Source: Ochromonas danica (Eukaryota > Sar > Chrysophyceae > Chromulinales > Chromulinaceae). From it: DNA of 64,000 bases. Numbering within the stretch: position 1 is the stretch's first letter; every line of letters begins with the position of its first letter. Below the pieces are notes generated by a model. That model did no database searches, was not told where the DNA came from, and saw only the letters and a list, made by a program, of their open reading frames with translations. The position numbers and the translations under genes are program-made. This document shows positions 22,294-32,984 of this stretch, in pieces. The stretch is from contig VKHL01000009.1 in NCBI GenBank assembly GCA_015146655.1, forward strand, positions 186,001 through 250,000, read 5' to 3'.

Positions 22294-24144
22294 TTATTTG
22301 AAAGGTTTTCCTAGGTCCTTCGCCTGAGGAGGCCACACATCGTAAGCTTTCAGGGTCTTGTTTCCAATTAGCACGAATGACGACGGCAATGCGCCAGACT
22401 TCCCATCCAGACCTCCTTCAAACTTTGCACCATCTTCAGGGTGATAATTTCTTGTTGTAATAAGATAGTGTTTGCTGTTGTTAAGTGACAATCCGACTTT
22501 CTTGTAGGCAGCCATAGCAAGCTCCATCTTAGTCCTGAAGTTATTAGCAATGCTAGCAAAGCTATCCTTTGTTGAAGTTGAGTTCTCCTCTAGTTGCAGA
22601 GTACTGGTGCCCATCTTCAGCTGAATTCGATGGACAATACCGGACGATGATTCAATTATCACAAAATCTGCTCCCAGAGCATCCTTCTTCTTGACCTCTC
22701 CATAGCACTCCTTCAATAACATTCCCCGAGGAATATCAGGATATGATGGCTTGTCCACTGACTCGCAACTCTCAAAGTCACTACTAGGCAACAATAATCT
22801 AGGAATATCCGTCAATCCAGTAGGGTATCTGGCTATGCCGTCAGAAATGTGGAAGACGTTAGCCAACAGTGTCCGTGCATCGATAAGGATCTTGGCCATT
22901 ACAAACTCTGCTTTCTCTGCATATATATTGACTGGGTTGCGCAGAGCCATGAGGTCCGTCATGGTGAGCTTATTTTCGACTGACTGAGCCACTAACTCCA
23001 AGTAAATTCTAGAAGAATAAAAACCTACCTTTCGGATAAGGCCCTCCTCAACGAATGCTAGGTAGCCAAGGTCAGCTAGCTCAAAGAGCAGCGAGGATTG
23101 CAGATGAGGATCGATGTTGTCCACATCAATCAGCTCCACCCAAGTGAACTCCTCTGACTGAGTGTCCTCGTCGCTATGCATGGCGCTTGATGACTGCAAT
23201 TCCGCCACAGCCTTCATCACCTTCACCAAAACATCATATTTCTCAGAGTCGCTGTGCAACGAGAGACCTCTCAGTCCAATGTTGTGTTTGTCATGACTGA
23301 AAGACAAAATTCTGATGTACTTCTGAATGAGTCCAGGAAAACCACCAGTTTCGATTACTAGCGTCTGAAGATTGACAAGCTGATCCCGAGAGCATCGATT
23401 GAACTTCTTCATAAAGAAGTCGACCAGTTCATCCAGATCCCGCTGACGATTGAATGGGAGGATAGTGTGTACTTCAAACTTGCTACCATTGAGATCAATG
23501 CCGGTATAGTTTACTAACCATTTTTGACGAACTTCTTCAGCTGTGACTTTGGCACTGATTAGTCGCCTAAGAAGACTGCTGCTTCCACTTAATATGCAGT
23601 GATACTTTCCGGATATATCACCTCCAATCGCAAGAACATCCCTGATGTAATCTTCACCGCTATCTTTGAATAAATTTGTATACACAAGGTTGAACTCGTC
23701 AATAGTGAAAAACACTTTCAAACCTCTCTTGGTCAATACTTTTTCGATATATTTCCATTCAGAGGCTACATCAAGATTTAGGGATTCGCACAATTTATGC
23801 TTTGGCGATAGCTTATCCACATCACAACTAAGATTTATTATAAGAAGTTCATTCCTTCCGGTAATGTCATGGACTGCTTTTGAGAAGGTGGTCAAGAGTT
23901 GGGTTTTCCCTACACTCTTTCGGCCTATAAGAACCTTGTTGTGCCGGGTTTCATTCACGAGCATGTTGCCAATCAAATGGAAAACTGTTCGAGCATTTTC
24001 CTGGATGAATTTTCTTCGACTGTCATCCAGACACATTTCTTTCTTGCAAAGGTCCACAATTTTTTCCATGAAACATTCCTCTGATTGAATAGCCATTGGA
24101 GATCGTTCATATCTTTCACAGAAATTGGAGTACAATAGGCCCAT
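22294..24144 (-). CDS. Crinkler/RHS-like P-loop NTPase with C-terminal nuclease-fold domain
   Basis: A single-exon gene of 616 residues starting at ATG 24144. Residues ~74-81 form Walker A (GRKSVGKT) and ~144-150 Walker B (VFFTIDE), followed by a helical ATPase lid. The last ~150 residues contain a strand-turn-strand with ALGADFVII (Asp ~493) and HRIQLKMG (Gln ~508, Lys ~510), the spacing of a PD-(D/E)XK restriction-endonuclease-like core in its Q-x-K form. An NTPase followed by such a nuclease is the hallmark of the Crinkler-RHS group of eukaryotic proteins (oomycete Crinklers, trypanosome RHS), which include host-directed effectors and proteins thought to act in genomic conflict. No Crinkler header (LFLAK-type) or signal peptide is visible. 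It is divergent from the P450 gene, 416 bp away. Assignment rests on motif reading, not a search; the frame looks intact. Confidence 0.7.
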   Translation of the reverse strand: MGLLYSNFCERYERSPMAIQSEECFMEKIVDLCKKEMCLDDSRRKFIQENARTVFHLIGNMLVNETRHNKVLIGRKSVGKTQLLTTFSKAVHDITGRNELLIINLSCDVDKLSPKHKLCESLNLDVASEWKYIEKVLTKRGLKVFFTIDEFNLVYTNLFKDSGEDYIRDVLAIGGDISGKYHCILSGSSSLLRRLISAKVTAEEVRQKWLVNYTGIDLNGSKFEVHTILPFNRQRDLDELVDFFMKKFNRCSRDQLVNLQTLVIETGGFPGLIQKYIRILSFSHDKHNIGLRGLSLHSDSEKYDVLVKVMKAVAELQSSSAMHSDEDTQSEEFTWVELIDVDNIDPHLQSSLLFELADLGYLAFVEEGLIRKVGFYSSRIYLELVAQSVENKLTMTDLMALRNPVNIYAEKAEFVMAKILIDARTLLANVFHISDGIARYPTGLTDIPRLLLPSSDFESCESVDKPSYPDIPRGMLLKECYGEVKKKDALGADFVIIESSSGIVHRIQLKMGTSTLQLEENSTSTKDSFASIANNFRTKMELAMAAYKKVGLSLNNSKHYLITTRNYHPEDGAKFEGGLDGKSGALPSSFVLIGNKTLKAYDVWPPQAKDLGKPFK

Positions 24145-24560
24145 GTTCACAGACTTCAGTCAAAAAAATCTTGTTAACGAGCGGGGAGGAGAGGGGAATG
24201 GAATGGAATGGTGGCATGGAATGCAATGCAATGCAATGGTCTTCGCTTCTGCTGGTCTTCTTTTGTTACAATTACAGTAATGTTTTGGAGGGTCCCCAAG
24301 TAATAAGCATTACTCCAAACTTTGATTTTACGAGTTTTTCTAGTGGAAGAGGCTGCATCTCCGATTTCCGGATTTCCGGATTTCAGATTTCGTTGCCCAC
24401 CTTTGTCTGCTCAAACAGTCTTCTGCTGTCTTCTCGTTATCACATCAAATCCCAGTCAATCCTTTGCCGACTGATTCATCTCCTCTTCAAATATGACTTG
24501 TGGATAAGGATAATCTTCTCTTTTCTTGAAGTATCCCTGTTATTATTTTTTCTCCCTGTG
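24145..24560. promoter_or_regulatory. Shared divergent promoter region of nuclease and P450 genes
   Basis: The 416-bp gap between two divergent starts must contain both promoters. It includes a GGAATG/GCAATG-type short repeat tract near 24195-24238 and, from 24387, the block duplicated at 18.6 kb. Confidence 0.5.
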
Positions 24561-24725
24561 ATGATGCTTCCTTTCATTCTCATTCTGCTTTTGTTGGGAG
24601 GGTTGGTTTTCTTGCTGACCATCATTGCCATCTTCCACTGTCTTGATAGTCGTGTTTTTGATGATCGTGGCAGACTTTTACCTGGTCCTAGTAGTCATAT
24701 ATGGGGTAAATCCCTCTATGCCTCT
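24387..24725 (+). repeat. Duplicated P450 promoter and 5' coding block
   Basis: This is the full-length partner of the copy at 18582..18910. Here the block continues into an intact P450. It contains a 10-bp tandem repeat unit absent from the other copy. Confidence 0.85.
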
Positions 24726-26237
24726 GTCATCAATCTCTTCCAAGGGTCCAGACGGTATGCCAGAGCTGTCTGTGATTATTTCCTCATAAGAATAGGAGAT
24801 GGTGATCTGGTCGCGTTTAAGTCAATTTTTGGCTCACCTTATGTTGTCGTTGCTCATCCAGAGATGGCGAAAACGGTGCTAACAGGGCATTATATGAAGT
24901 TCCGCAAAGATCCCCGATGGGATCAGTTGTCGTTTATGCTTGGCGATGGTCTGTACACTTGTGATGATCGTGAATATACGCGATTTCGCTCGATTTTAGG
25001 CCCACTGTGTCGCTCTCAAGCGCTGAAGTGCATGGTCACTGTTTTTAATATCCATACAAGACGATTAGTCAGGCATTGGCACTATCGTCTGAAGAGAATT
25101 GAATTGGATTCTGGCACACTCGACTCTGTCAAGGTATTGCTAGATGAAGATATACACAACTTATTAACTGGTATCATGTGTGAATCTGGCTTTGGCTACG
25201 ACTTTTGTACGAAGTCTGGAAGCGAGACAGTGTCCGAGGATTTCGAGACAATTGTCAATGAAGCCTCTGAACGACTTGCCCAACCCTTTTCATGGTGGTC
25301 TTTACTGTTTCCTTCGCGAGTAAAGGCATCTAAAGCGGCAGGCGCTCGTCTAAACCAATTAGTTGATGCAACCATCGAAGATCGATTGCGCCAACAGGCC
25401 TTGGAACAGACTGATCCAGCGAGCTTCACTTGTCCCCTTCCAAGATGTGATCGAGCTCGAAGCTCGGATGCTCTATTAGAAGATTATGACAGCGACGCAA
25501 CGGCGCCTGAACAAAACGATTTATTGCATTTGATGCTGATGCTGAATGAGGGCTCTAATGAATACCAACGCTTAAGCAGTAAGCAGGTACGGGATCATAT
25601 TCTTACCTTCATGGTCGCTGGGTATGAGAACACAGCCAATACTTTGTTGTGGATAATTTATGAGCTGTGCTTGCATCCGGAGGTTCAAACAAAGTGCCAA
25701 GAGGAGGTGGACAGCATCATGAATGTTCGGGGCGTGCGTACTACCACTGTGGTATATGATGACATCTCCCGCTTCTCTCTCTTGATTCAGGTATTGAAAG
25801 AAACCATGCGCTTGCATCCATCACAGCCCATGATTGTACGCGAATGTGCTACAAAATGCAACCTCGGTCATTACAGTTTACAGCCAAAGACCACCGTGAT
25901 GGTCTCCTTGCAGGCTCTCCATCGTCATCCAGATTTCTGGTACTTACCTGACGAGTTTTTCCCTGAGCGTTTCTCCCATGACAATATATCTGAAACGATC
26001 AAACACCCTTTTCAATACCTCCCCTTTGCAGCAGGTTCAAGGAATTGTATCGGACAGAGGTTTGCACAGATGGCCCTCACTGTTATCATGGCCATTCTTC
26101 TCTCTAAGTTCTCTTTTGAACTTTTACAAGATGACTTAGCTAAAGTTGTTATTGAGAATGACTCTAGGCATTGCCCTGTTAATTTTCGTGTTCGAATTCA
26201 CTCTCGTGACCCTTTAACACCTTTAGAGAAAAGTTAA
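24561..26237 (+). CDS. Cytochrome P450 monooxygenase
   Basis: About 558 residues in one exon. P450 motifs in order: I-helix oxygen-binding AGYENT, K-helix ExxR (LKETMRLHP), the PERF region (FFPERF), and the haem-binding loop FAAGSRNCIG with its Cys ligand near residue 496. The N-terminus is a long hydrophobic anchor (LPFILILLLLGGLVFLL) followed by the proline-rich hinge LLPGPSS, so it is an endoplasmic-reticulum membrane protein. The motif set resembles the CYP4-like clan of microsomal P450s; substrate unknown. The first ATG in frame is 24561. The open frame extends upstream without ATG, and a CTG lies where the 18.6-kb copy has ATG, so the start may have shifted inward. No introns. Confidence 0.92.
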   Translation: MMLPFILILLLLGGLVFLLTIIAIFHCLDSRVFDDRGRLLPGPSSHIWGKSLYASVINLFQGSRRYARAVCDYFLIRIGDGDLVAFKSIFGSPYVVVAHPEMAKTVLTGHYMKFRKDPRWDQLSFMLGDGLYTCDDREYTRFRSILGPLCRSQALKCMVTVFNIHTRRLVRHWHYRLKRIELDSGTLDSVKVLLDEDIHNLLTGIMCESGFGYDFCTKSGSETVSEDFETIVNEASERLAQPFSWWSLLFPSRVKASKAAGARLNQLVDATIEDRLRQQALEQTDPASFTCPLPRCDRARSSDALLEDYDSDATAPEQNDLLHLMLMLNEGSNEYQRLSSKQVRDHILTFMVAGYENTANTLLWIIYELCLHPEVQTKCQEEVDSIMNVRGVRTTTVVYDDISRFSLLIQVLKETMRLHPSQPMIVRECATKCNLGHYSLQPKTTVMVSLQALHRHPDFWYLPDEFFPERFSHDNISETIKHPFQYLPFAAGSRNCIGQRFAQMALTVIMAILLSKFSFELLQDDLAKVVIENDSRHCPVNFRVRIHSRDPLTPLEKS

Positions 26238-27596
26238 TGTTGTAGTTTGTCAGCTCACCGCTTGGCGGATGAATCATGACAAGCAATATGCTTATCTTAA
26301 CTTGAGGCAGAGATGCCATATCTGCTCGAGCCGTGATGTGGTCATATTGTTATTATAGGCTAGTTTTGTTATGTTCTTTGATATGCTTCATGTGATATTG
26401 TGACTATGCATGCTTCTTGATCGATTATCTAATGGATAGTGTTCGTTAGTTGCAACGCTTCTTGTACAGTATATGTGATCTGGAATAGATCAGTGTTGTT
26501 ATTAATCGCAGTCTGTCTTTCAAGTCGGCAATGGAGGAGCTTTTTATTTTACTGAAGTAACAATACTTTGGGTTGAAATTAGTTCAGGATGGTTGTTGCA
26601 TGTTGCTGACATATGACAAACTCCACCCATAGGAGCAATTGTGGTGGAGAATGTTATGGTGATCATATGATCTGTGTGTTGTGGCTTTTAGGTGAGGATG
26701 TTCTGAAGAAGGTTGGGTAGTTGAGATTGGTCAAGTCGTTGATGATGATGTTAGCTAGCACTAATATTTGTTTTTTATTGAAAGTAATTGCTCGACTTTG
26801 CAGTTCAATCATGGTATGTCATATGTTTAGATCAATATTTGTATGATAGTGTAAAAATTCATGAAGATGATGATCATGATAGTGTTGCAAGTTTTGCAAG
26901 TAGATATATGTGATGAACTAATTACTAATCATCTGGAAGACCCATGACCCTCAACATGTTATAAGAGGTTCCAATTTGTTTATGTAAAAATAATAAAATC
27001 AACTACTATGGAATAATAATATATAACTATTAGCATCTATTTCATCTAAAGCTAGTTTACAAAACACTTGATAATAACATTAGTAACAACGCAATATTAG
27101 ACTCTATAACAACTCCAAAGAAGATGGTGCAAAAAGTAGAAGGAGGGTTAGGGTAAGGTCGGTAAAGCAGCAAACTCAAAGGGAGCAATCATTCTGTTAG
27201 TATAGTTTCTACCCGTAAGTTATTTCTAAAGACACTAATCTAATCCTAACCCCAACCATAAATCCCAACCGACCGACCATTTATGGAATGATGCGGTTAA
27301 ACCCCAAATTCTTCCGAGAAACATTTAATGAATTACACATCATTTATAAGGAATTACATATTAATTTAAGGGAATTACGCATTTGTCTATCCCGGAAGCG
27401 GGTTCCGATCGAGTGTTGTTGGCGCGCCTGCAAAGCAAAGGCTTTGGTTTTATTCTTTTGAATAGATCAAAAGAAAGAAACAGAAGAAGAACCTCTAGCT
27501 GTCCTTTTTCTTGTCTTTTCTCTTTGCTCTTTAATTACTTATTTTTCTATTCTATTCTTTCTGTTATTCTTCTGTGAGAAAGTAGTTTAAAATAGA
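26238..27596. other. Intergenic region, no gene seen
   Basis: About 1.36 kb, AT-rich, between P450 and CCT7. GGGTTAGGGTAAGG near 27146 and CTAACCCCAACC near 27245 resemble degenerate telomere units. The last ~200 bp is pyrimidine-rich and probably the CCT7 promoter and 5' UTR. Confidence 0.5.
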
Positions 27597-29400
27597 ATGG
27601 CTGCCTTTCAACCACAGATTATCTTATTAAGAGAAGGAACTGATACCAGCCAAGGAAAGGCTCAAATTGTCTCCAATATTAATGCTTGTCAAGCAGTTGC
27701 TGAAGCAGTTCGAACTACTTTGGGTCCTCGTGGTATGGATAAGTTAGTATTCGATGGTCAGCGCACAACCATTTCAAATGACGGAGCAACTATTATGAGG
27801 CTTCTGGATATTGTCCATCCTGCTGCCAAGACGCTTGTAGATATCTCCATGGCACAGGTGAGAGAATTCCTCTCCAACACCCCCATCTGACCTGTCTGAC
27901 AATAAATTGTGTTTGCTCTTGTAGGATTCCGAGGTTGGCGATGGTACTACCTCAGTTGTGCTCCTTGCTGCCGAGATTCTCAAGGAAGTTAAGGACCTGA
28001 TTGAGGATGGACTTCATCCTCGTGTCATCATTCGTGGAGTGCGTGAAGCCGCGGCCCTTGCTGTTGCAAAGGTGGAGGAGCTTTCGATCGAACAGGACGG
28101 CGATCAACTTCGCTCATTGCTTGAGAAGTGTGCTGGTACAGCTCTTAACTCCAAGCTTATTGCTCGTCAAAAGCATCTCTTCGCTCCTATGGTTGTGGAT
28201 GCAGTGACTTCCTTGGACCCTGACCTCTGCGATCTCAAGCTAATTGGCATCAAGAAAGCCACTGGTGGATCTGTTACTGATTCTCAGCTTATTGATGGTG
28301 TTGCATTCAAGAAGACATTTTCCTATGCTGGTTTTGAGCAACAACCTAAACACATCCATCAGCCTAAGATTTTGTTATTAAATGTGGAGTTGGAGTTAAA
28401 ATCTGAGAAAGAGAATGCTGAAGTGCGCATCACCGATCCTGATCAATATCAGAGCATTGTTGATGCTGAGTGGTCCATTATTTATGAGAAATTGGATAAG
28501 TGCTTGGAAAGTGGTGCTAAAATCATTCTATCTCGCTTGCCTATCGGCGATCTTGCCACTCAATACTTTGCTGATAAGCAAATTTTCGCTGCTGGTAGAG
28601 TGGCCACTGATGATATGGAGCGTGTCGCAAAGGCAACTGGAGCTGTTGTGCAAACTTCTGTCTTCGGTATCACTGAGAATGTGTTGGGCCAGTGCGAGCT
28701 CTTCGAAGAGAAAGGAATCGGTGATGAGCGATTCAACTTCTTTTCTGGATGCCCCAAGGCCAAGACTGCGACTATCTTGCTTCGTGGAGGTGGAGAGCAG
28801 TTCCTTGAAGAAACTGAGCGCTCCGTTCATGATGCTCTTATGATTGTGAAGCGCGCCTTGGCTCACCGCAAAGTTGTTGCTGGTGGTGGAGCTATCGAGA
28901 TGGAGGTGTCGAATTATCTCCGTCAACATGCCCGCACCATTCAAGGAAAGCAACAGATTGTTATCAATGCTTTCGCAAAGGCCTTGGAGGTTATTCCACG
29001 CAATGTGGCTGACAATGCTGGTATCGACAGCATTGATGTTCTCAACCGCTTACGTAAGGAACATGCTTCTGGAAAAGGCGAAGGCAAGTGGATGGGCGTT
29101 GATGTGTTACGCGAAGGCATCTGTGACACTCTGAAGGCTGGCGTTTGGGAGCCTGCTGCCAACAAGACCAATGCATTGGCTGCTGCTGCTGAAGCTGCTT
29201 GTCTCATTCTTTCAATTGACGAAACTGTGCGCAACCCACAAAGTGAGAAGCCTGGTGCTCCTTCACAAGGTGTTGGCTTGGGTGCTGGTGGTGGTGGACC
29301 TGGAAGAAAGATGGTCTCTGAGGCCATGGGCGGCAAGGGTATGTCTGGTATGATGGGTACTAAAGGTGTGAACTCCTTCAAGGGCCGAGGAGGTGGTTAA
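27597..29400 (+). CDS. CCT7: T-complex chaperonin CCT subunit eta
   Basis: Two exons (27597..27857, 27925..29400; 67-nt phase-0 intron) encode 578 residues, the normal length for a CCT subunit. The group II chaperonin ATP-binding motifs are present: [20 protein letters not shown] and GDGTTSVV (spanning the intron), plus [14 protein letters not shown] and a Gly/Met-rich tail ([10 protein letters not shown]). The eta subunit is favoured by the start [17 protein letters not shown] and the region [21 protein letters not shown] is the cytosolic eight-subunit ring that folds actin and tubulin. The sequence is fully intact and is one of the safest calls in the window. Confidence 0.95.
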
Positions 29401-29712
29401 GCAAGTAGCATTTCCCTTTTATCGCTTGCTGTTAGTTAAGGAATGTAAAGCCCCCTAAATAGGAATCGTTGAAGCGTCTCTTTGTTTTCGGTATTGTTTG
29501 TGGATTAATATTCTTATGTCAGATTGAACCTAGTCTATCATTCTATCCCAATCCCACCAATTCCATGGAATTCATCTTAACTTGAGATGCCAAGAGGGTA
29601 AGTTGAAGTCACTGAGAGTTAACTTAAGAGATTCCCGGCTGTTCTGTCTGCTTGATTTGATCAATGCAATCCGTTGATTTCACTCAATCAACCAAAGCAA
29701 TCCGCTAAAGCA
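29401..29712. other. Short intergenic region CCT7-Nudix
   Basis: About 0.3 kb. It holds the CCT7 3' UTR and the Nudix gene promoter. An ATG at 29664 opens a 14-codon out-of-frame upstream ORF. Confidence 0.4.
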
Positions 29713-30351
29713 ATGGTTTCCATGTTTGGTCAAGGATGGATTCGTAATATTCAGACTTACTGTCACCATCTACCTGGTGAACGGCTGAGAATTTCTCCCG
29801 GCTTGCCAATGAATCTTCATGAAATGGCAGTCCATAAAAAACATGCGGCTGTGCTAGTTCCTTTGTGCAATCGACACAATCAAGCTTCTGTTTTGTTTAC
29901 AGTACGTACACAACATGTGAGTACACATAAAGGTCAAGTCTCTTTCCCTGGAGGACATACAGAACCCGGTGAGACGGCCATTGAGACAGCCATACGTGAA
30001 GCAAAGGAAGAGTTAGGAGAAGGGATCGGTAATATCCGTATTTTAGGAATTGGTCAAACGATCTATGCTATCACAGGTACTTTAGTCACTCCTGTGATTG
30101 GATTTCTGGAGAAAGATGTAGGAGATTTAAGTCATTTACATCCCAGCCCGGATGAAGTCAGTGCTATTTTTACACGTAGTTTGGAAGAATTAACTGATCC
30201 AGAACAAAAGATTTATGAAACATATCAACGACAAGGTAGAGAATACCAAATGCCAGTCTTTGGTCCAAAGGAAGAACATCGTATTTGGGGGTTAACCGCG
30301 ATGATCCTTGATGCAGTATTGGACAAAGCCGTTTTTCCTCAACGAGCTTGA
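29713..30351 (+). CDS. Nudix hydrolase, CoA diphosphatase type
   Basis: About 212 residues starting at ATG 29713 (the frame opens earlier at a TTG). The Nudix box GHTEPGET...REAKEELG has the G-x5-E-x7-RE-x2-EE-x-G spacing with all metal-binding glutamates. Immediately before it, HVSTHKGQVSFPGG matches the extended motif of coenzyme A pyrophosphatases (NUDT7/NUDT8/YeaB group), which split CoA into phosphopantetheine and 3',5'-ADP in peroxisomes or mitochondria. No clear C-terminal SKL-type signal is present (it ends FPQRA), so location is open. The N-terminus could be a weak mitochondrial leader. Single exon, intact. Confidence 0.88.
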   Translation: MVSMFGQGWIRNIQTYCHHLPGERLRISPGLPMNLHEMAVHKKHAAVLVPLCNRHNQASVLFTVRTQHVSTHKGQVSFPGGHTEPGETAIETAIREAKEELGEGIGNIRILGIGQTIYAITGTLVTPVIGFLEKDVGDLSHLHPSPDEVSAIFTRSLEELTDPEQKIYETYQRQGREYQMPVFGPKEEHRIWGLTAMILDAVLDKAVFPQRA

Positions 30352-31014
30352 TAGAATCCAATAACACTCAACCCACATGAAAGAATGCATACTCCTTAAC
30401 CAGAAGTGTGTTGTAGTTGTCAGTAAATGTCATAAAGGAGATCTCTAACACAACACGAATAACAAGTAATAACCAGATGAAGAATAGTATGATACTGGTA
30501 TTATGTTCTACGTATGATATTAGGAGAATAATAGAAGATTAACATTGGATAATAAACTCTTTGATGTCGTTTGTGCTAATGCTTCTCGCTGCACACTAAA
30601 GACTCACAAACAAGAGCGTTTTAACGTGTCTTTGTTGTTGTTTCTGCTGCCACTCCCAAAAAAATCCATAGTCTAGCGTGTGCCAAAACTCCTGTTGATA
30701 GTGAATAGGAGCTCATCCCTCAATTCGGAACATACTACTTCAACTTGGACATCCCATTTACCAGTTGCAACATACAGACATATGCGACTCTTCCCAGTGT
30801 GGCAAAGCTTCTGCCGTGGATTTGAGAAAGAAGATTCGAACCTGCTGCAGCACGAGCAGCGGCACCACTTGGAGGTCAGAAGAGGAGATTCACTGCCCTT
30901 ACAATTTTTTTCGGTTTTTCAGAGTTTCGAACGCGTTTCTGGTAAGTGAAACACGTGGCCAAACAAGACCGTTTTCGAACGCGTTTCCAAAGATATCCCG
31001 GGATATCTAAAAGC
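30352..31014. other. Intergenic region upstream of methyltransferase copy 1
   Basis: About 0.66 kb. Two copies of a TTTCGAACGCGTTTC-like unit lie at about 30925 and 30972. No coding support for the short frames here. It is not related to the region upstream of the second methyltransferase copy. Confidence 0.5.
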
Positions 31015-31998
31015 ATGACCACCTTCCTCGCGACCTGCATCGCGCTGATAGCATTACTATTCACTCAAAATAGTGCTGCTTCTCATCACGGCTTCAATAC
31101 TACCCATTATGTTGAGAAACTTTATCACCGTTTTCGAAAGGATCTTGTTGGGATGCATGCTCTAATGGATGAGTGGACCAGCCTGAACAAAACGTCTTTG
31201 GTTAAAATTTGCCATGCTCATATGTCTGTCCAAGAGACGGAGCTACTCTATATGCGTGTTCGTGCCGCGAAGCCACGTCTCGTTTTCGAGCTTGGCCCTG
31301 CTTGTGGATGGTCCTCACAAGCCATTCTGTTGGCCTTGGAACACAACCAACAGGGAGAGCTGTATTCATATGACATGGAGAGAAAGGCTCCGCGTGTCAT
31401 AGGTGCATTGTCTAAAGGTGAGGTCTTATCCAAGCGCTGGGTCTTCACGAAGGGACTGGTGCAGAATACGTACCAGGCGAAGACTTGGGACTTCGTCTAT
31501 ATCGATGCTCTGCATGAGAATCACTTCTCGAGATGGTATGTGGATCATATCTTGGCTCCTCTCACTCAGAGAGCATACCCAAGAGACACTACGCCACTCA
31601 TCCCCGTACAGATTCACGACATCTACAACCCCTTCCTCATTCCTGGGGGATATATGCAGTGTGTGAAAAATGCAGCAACGATCTCAGGAATTGTGGAGGA
31701 GATCGCGTGCTTGGAAGAGATGACTCGTAAGGTCGTCTCTGAAGATGCGGGAGTGATGACGACGACGTCCACGCGCAATGTGATGTATGGAGCAGACGCA
31801 GTATCTGGAGAAGGAAGCATGGTTCTGGACTTTATTGCGTTTCATCATGATCATATCTATCATTTCTTCACGATATCTCCATTTCGAGATTTGGCATTGT
31901 TGAAGAGTGTACTTGCTATTCGCGAGTCATTGAAAATCGGAGAAGGTTTAAAGACGACACCTAATATCTATAATCCCAGTATATTCTTTCACTTGTGA
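31015..31998 (+). CDS. Secreted class I methyltransferase-like protein, copy 1
   Basis: 327 residues, one exon. A signal peptide (FLATCIALIALLFTQNSAAS) is followed by a class I SAM-methyltransferase-like (Methyltransf_24) core: motif I VFELGPACGWSSQ, an acidic end of strand two (YSYDM), WDFVYIDALHENH at motif post-II, and a late IHDIYNPFLIPGGYM. These are the features of O-methyltransferase-like domains often linked to sugar or cephalosporin-type enzymes, but the substrate is unknown. The first Gly-rich loop lacks the usual GxGxG and reads ELGPACG. The coding region is almost identical to copy 2 (32985..33968), while the upstream DNA is unrelated. Copy 3 lies at 48728..49711. Secretion is inferred from the leader. 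Confidence 0.75.
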   Translation: MTTFLATCIALIALLFTQNSAASHHGFNTTHYVEKLYHRFRKDLVGMHALMDEWTSLNKTSLVKICHAHMSVQETELLYMRVRAAKPRLVFELGPACGWSSQAILLALEHNQQGELYSYDMERKAPRVIGALSKGEVLSKRWVFTKGLVQNTYQAKTWDFVYIDALHENHFSRWYVDHILAPLTQRAYPRDTTPLIPVQIHDIYNPFLIPGGYMQCVKNAATISGIVEEIACLEEMTRKVVSEDAGVMTTTSTRNVMYGADAVSGEGSMVLDFIAFHHDHIYHFFTISPFRDLALLKSVLAIRESLKIGEGLKTTPNIYNPSIFFHL

Positions 31999-32984
31999 TG
32001 GTTTGCAGCCTTTGTTATTATTTTGGGTAATTGCTGTTCGGATATTCTATCATTGCAAATTTAGTGAAATTGGACAGCGATGGTTGTCCTCTGTAGGTTG
32101 TTTAGTGAGGTTTTGTAGTTTTTGCTCATTTAATTGTCCAGTCTACATCACCCATTTAGATTGTGATTTAGTGCTGCAAGTGATTTAGATTAGTAATTTT
32201 GTTATATTTTGGTTGTTTGTTGTGTTTTAAAATGGATTATCTCCGGAATTGGTCGTCTTCTTGCGCTGCAGCCACTTCGTCTTGTTTATAAAAGAGATTC
32301 GAATTAGCTGAAGAAAAGGCATTGTTATTGATATACGCTCAATCTACGAACCGGATCACTGTCGAGTGGAACAAAGAGTTCAATCACCCGCTACCTCGCC
32401 AGATGATCGACGACCTTCAAAGTCGGGAGTTTTACAACCTTTCGCAAGCTAACCTGCAGCACCGCCATTCACTTCAAGTAAATGTGTAGAAACATGAATA
32501 CACTAACGAGAAGCACACCCACTTTGAATGACCAGTAATCGGGTAGTGAGGTTAACTAGACCTACTGCCGTTTCCACCCCGCTTCTATTCAAATCTTGGA
32601 CGGGCGCGGATGTAAATACAAAGCATGGTCGACTTGGGTAAACTCCTTTGCAATTAGCCTGCTGGAAGCAGAAACTTTTCGTTTTCTCCTAAACAAGGGT
32701 GCTATGCCCAATTCGAAAGATTTTTCCTATCGCCTATGTTTAACATGCTTCAAGCAATTGGCTGTGAAGATCTCGGAGATGTTGATTTTCAAGAAACGGT
32801 GTCGATCTGAGAAAAACTGCTAAAAACGCGTCGCGGAGACAAGAGCTTGTGGGGGCGTGTTGATGTGCGAGGTGTGGCGATTGATGATGGGGAGTGTGGA
32901 ACTTGAAGGGTTTGGCCGCAATTCCAGGATTTGGGACCGAGAACCGAACATCTGAGGTCCAAATGCGACAGCCACAAATAGAAC
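31999..32984. other. Intergenic region between methyltransferase copies 1 and 2
   Basis: About 1 kb with only short unsupported frames. The first few hundred bases resemble, with many differences, the DNA downstream of copy 2 (for example the shared GTAATTGCTGTTCGGAT), which marks an older tandem duplication. Confidence 0.5.

Noticed and set aside
30825-30880. GGTTCGAATC-like stretch on the minus strand resembling a tRNA T-arm
   Set aside because: No matching acceptor stem, D-arm or anticodon arm can be folded around it.
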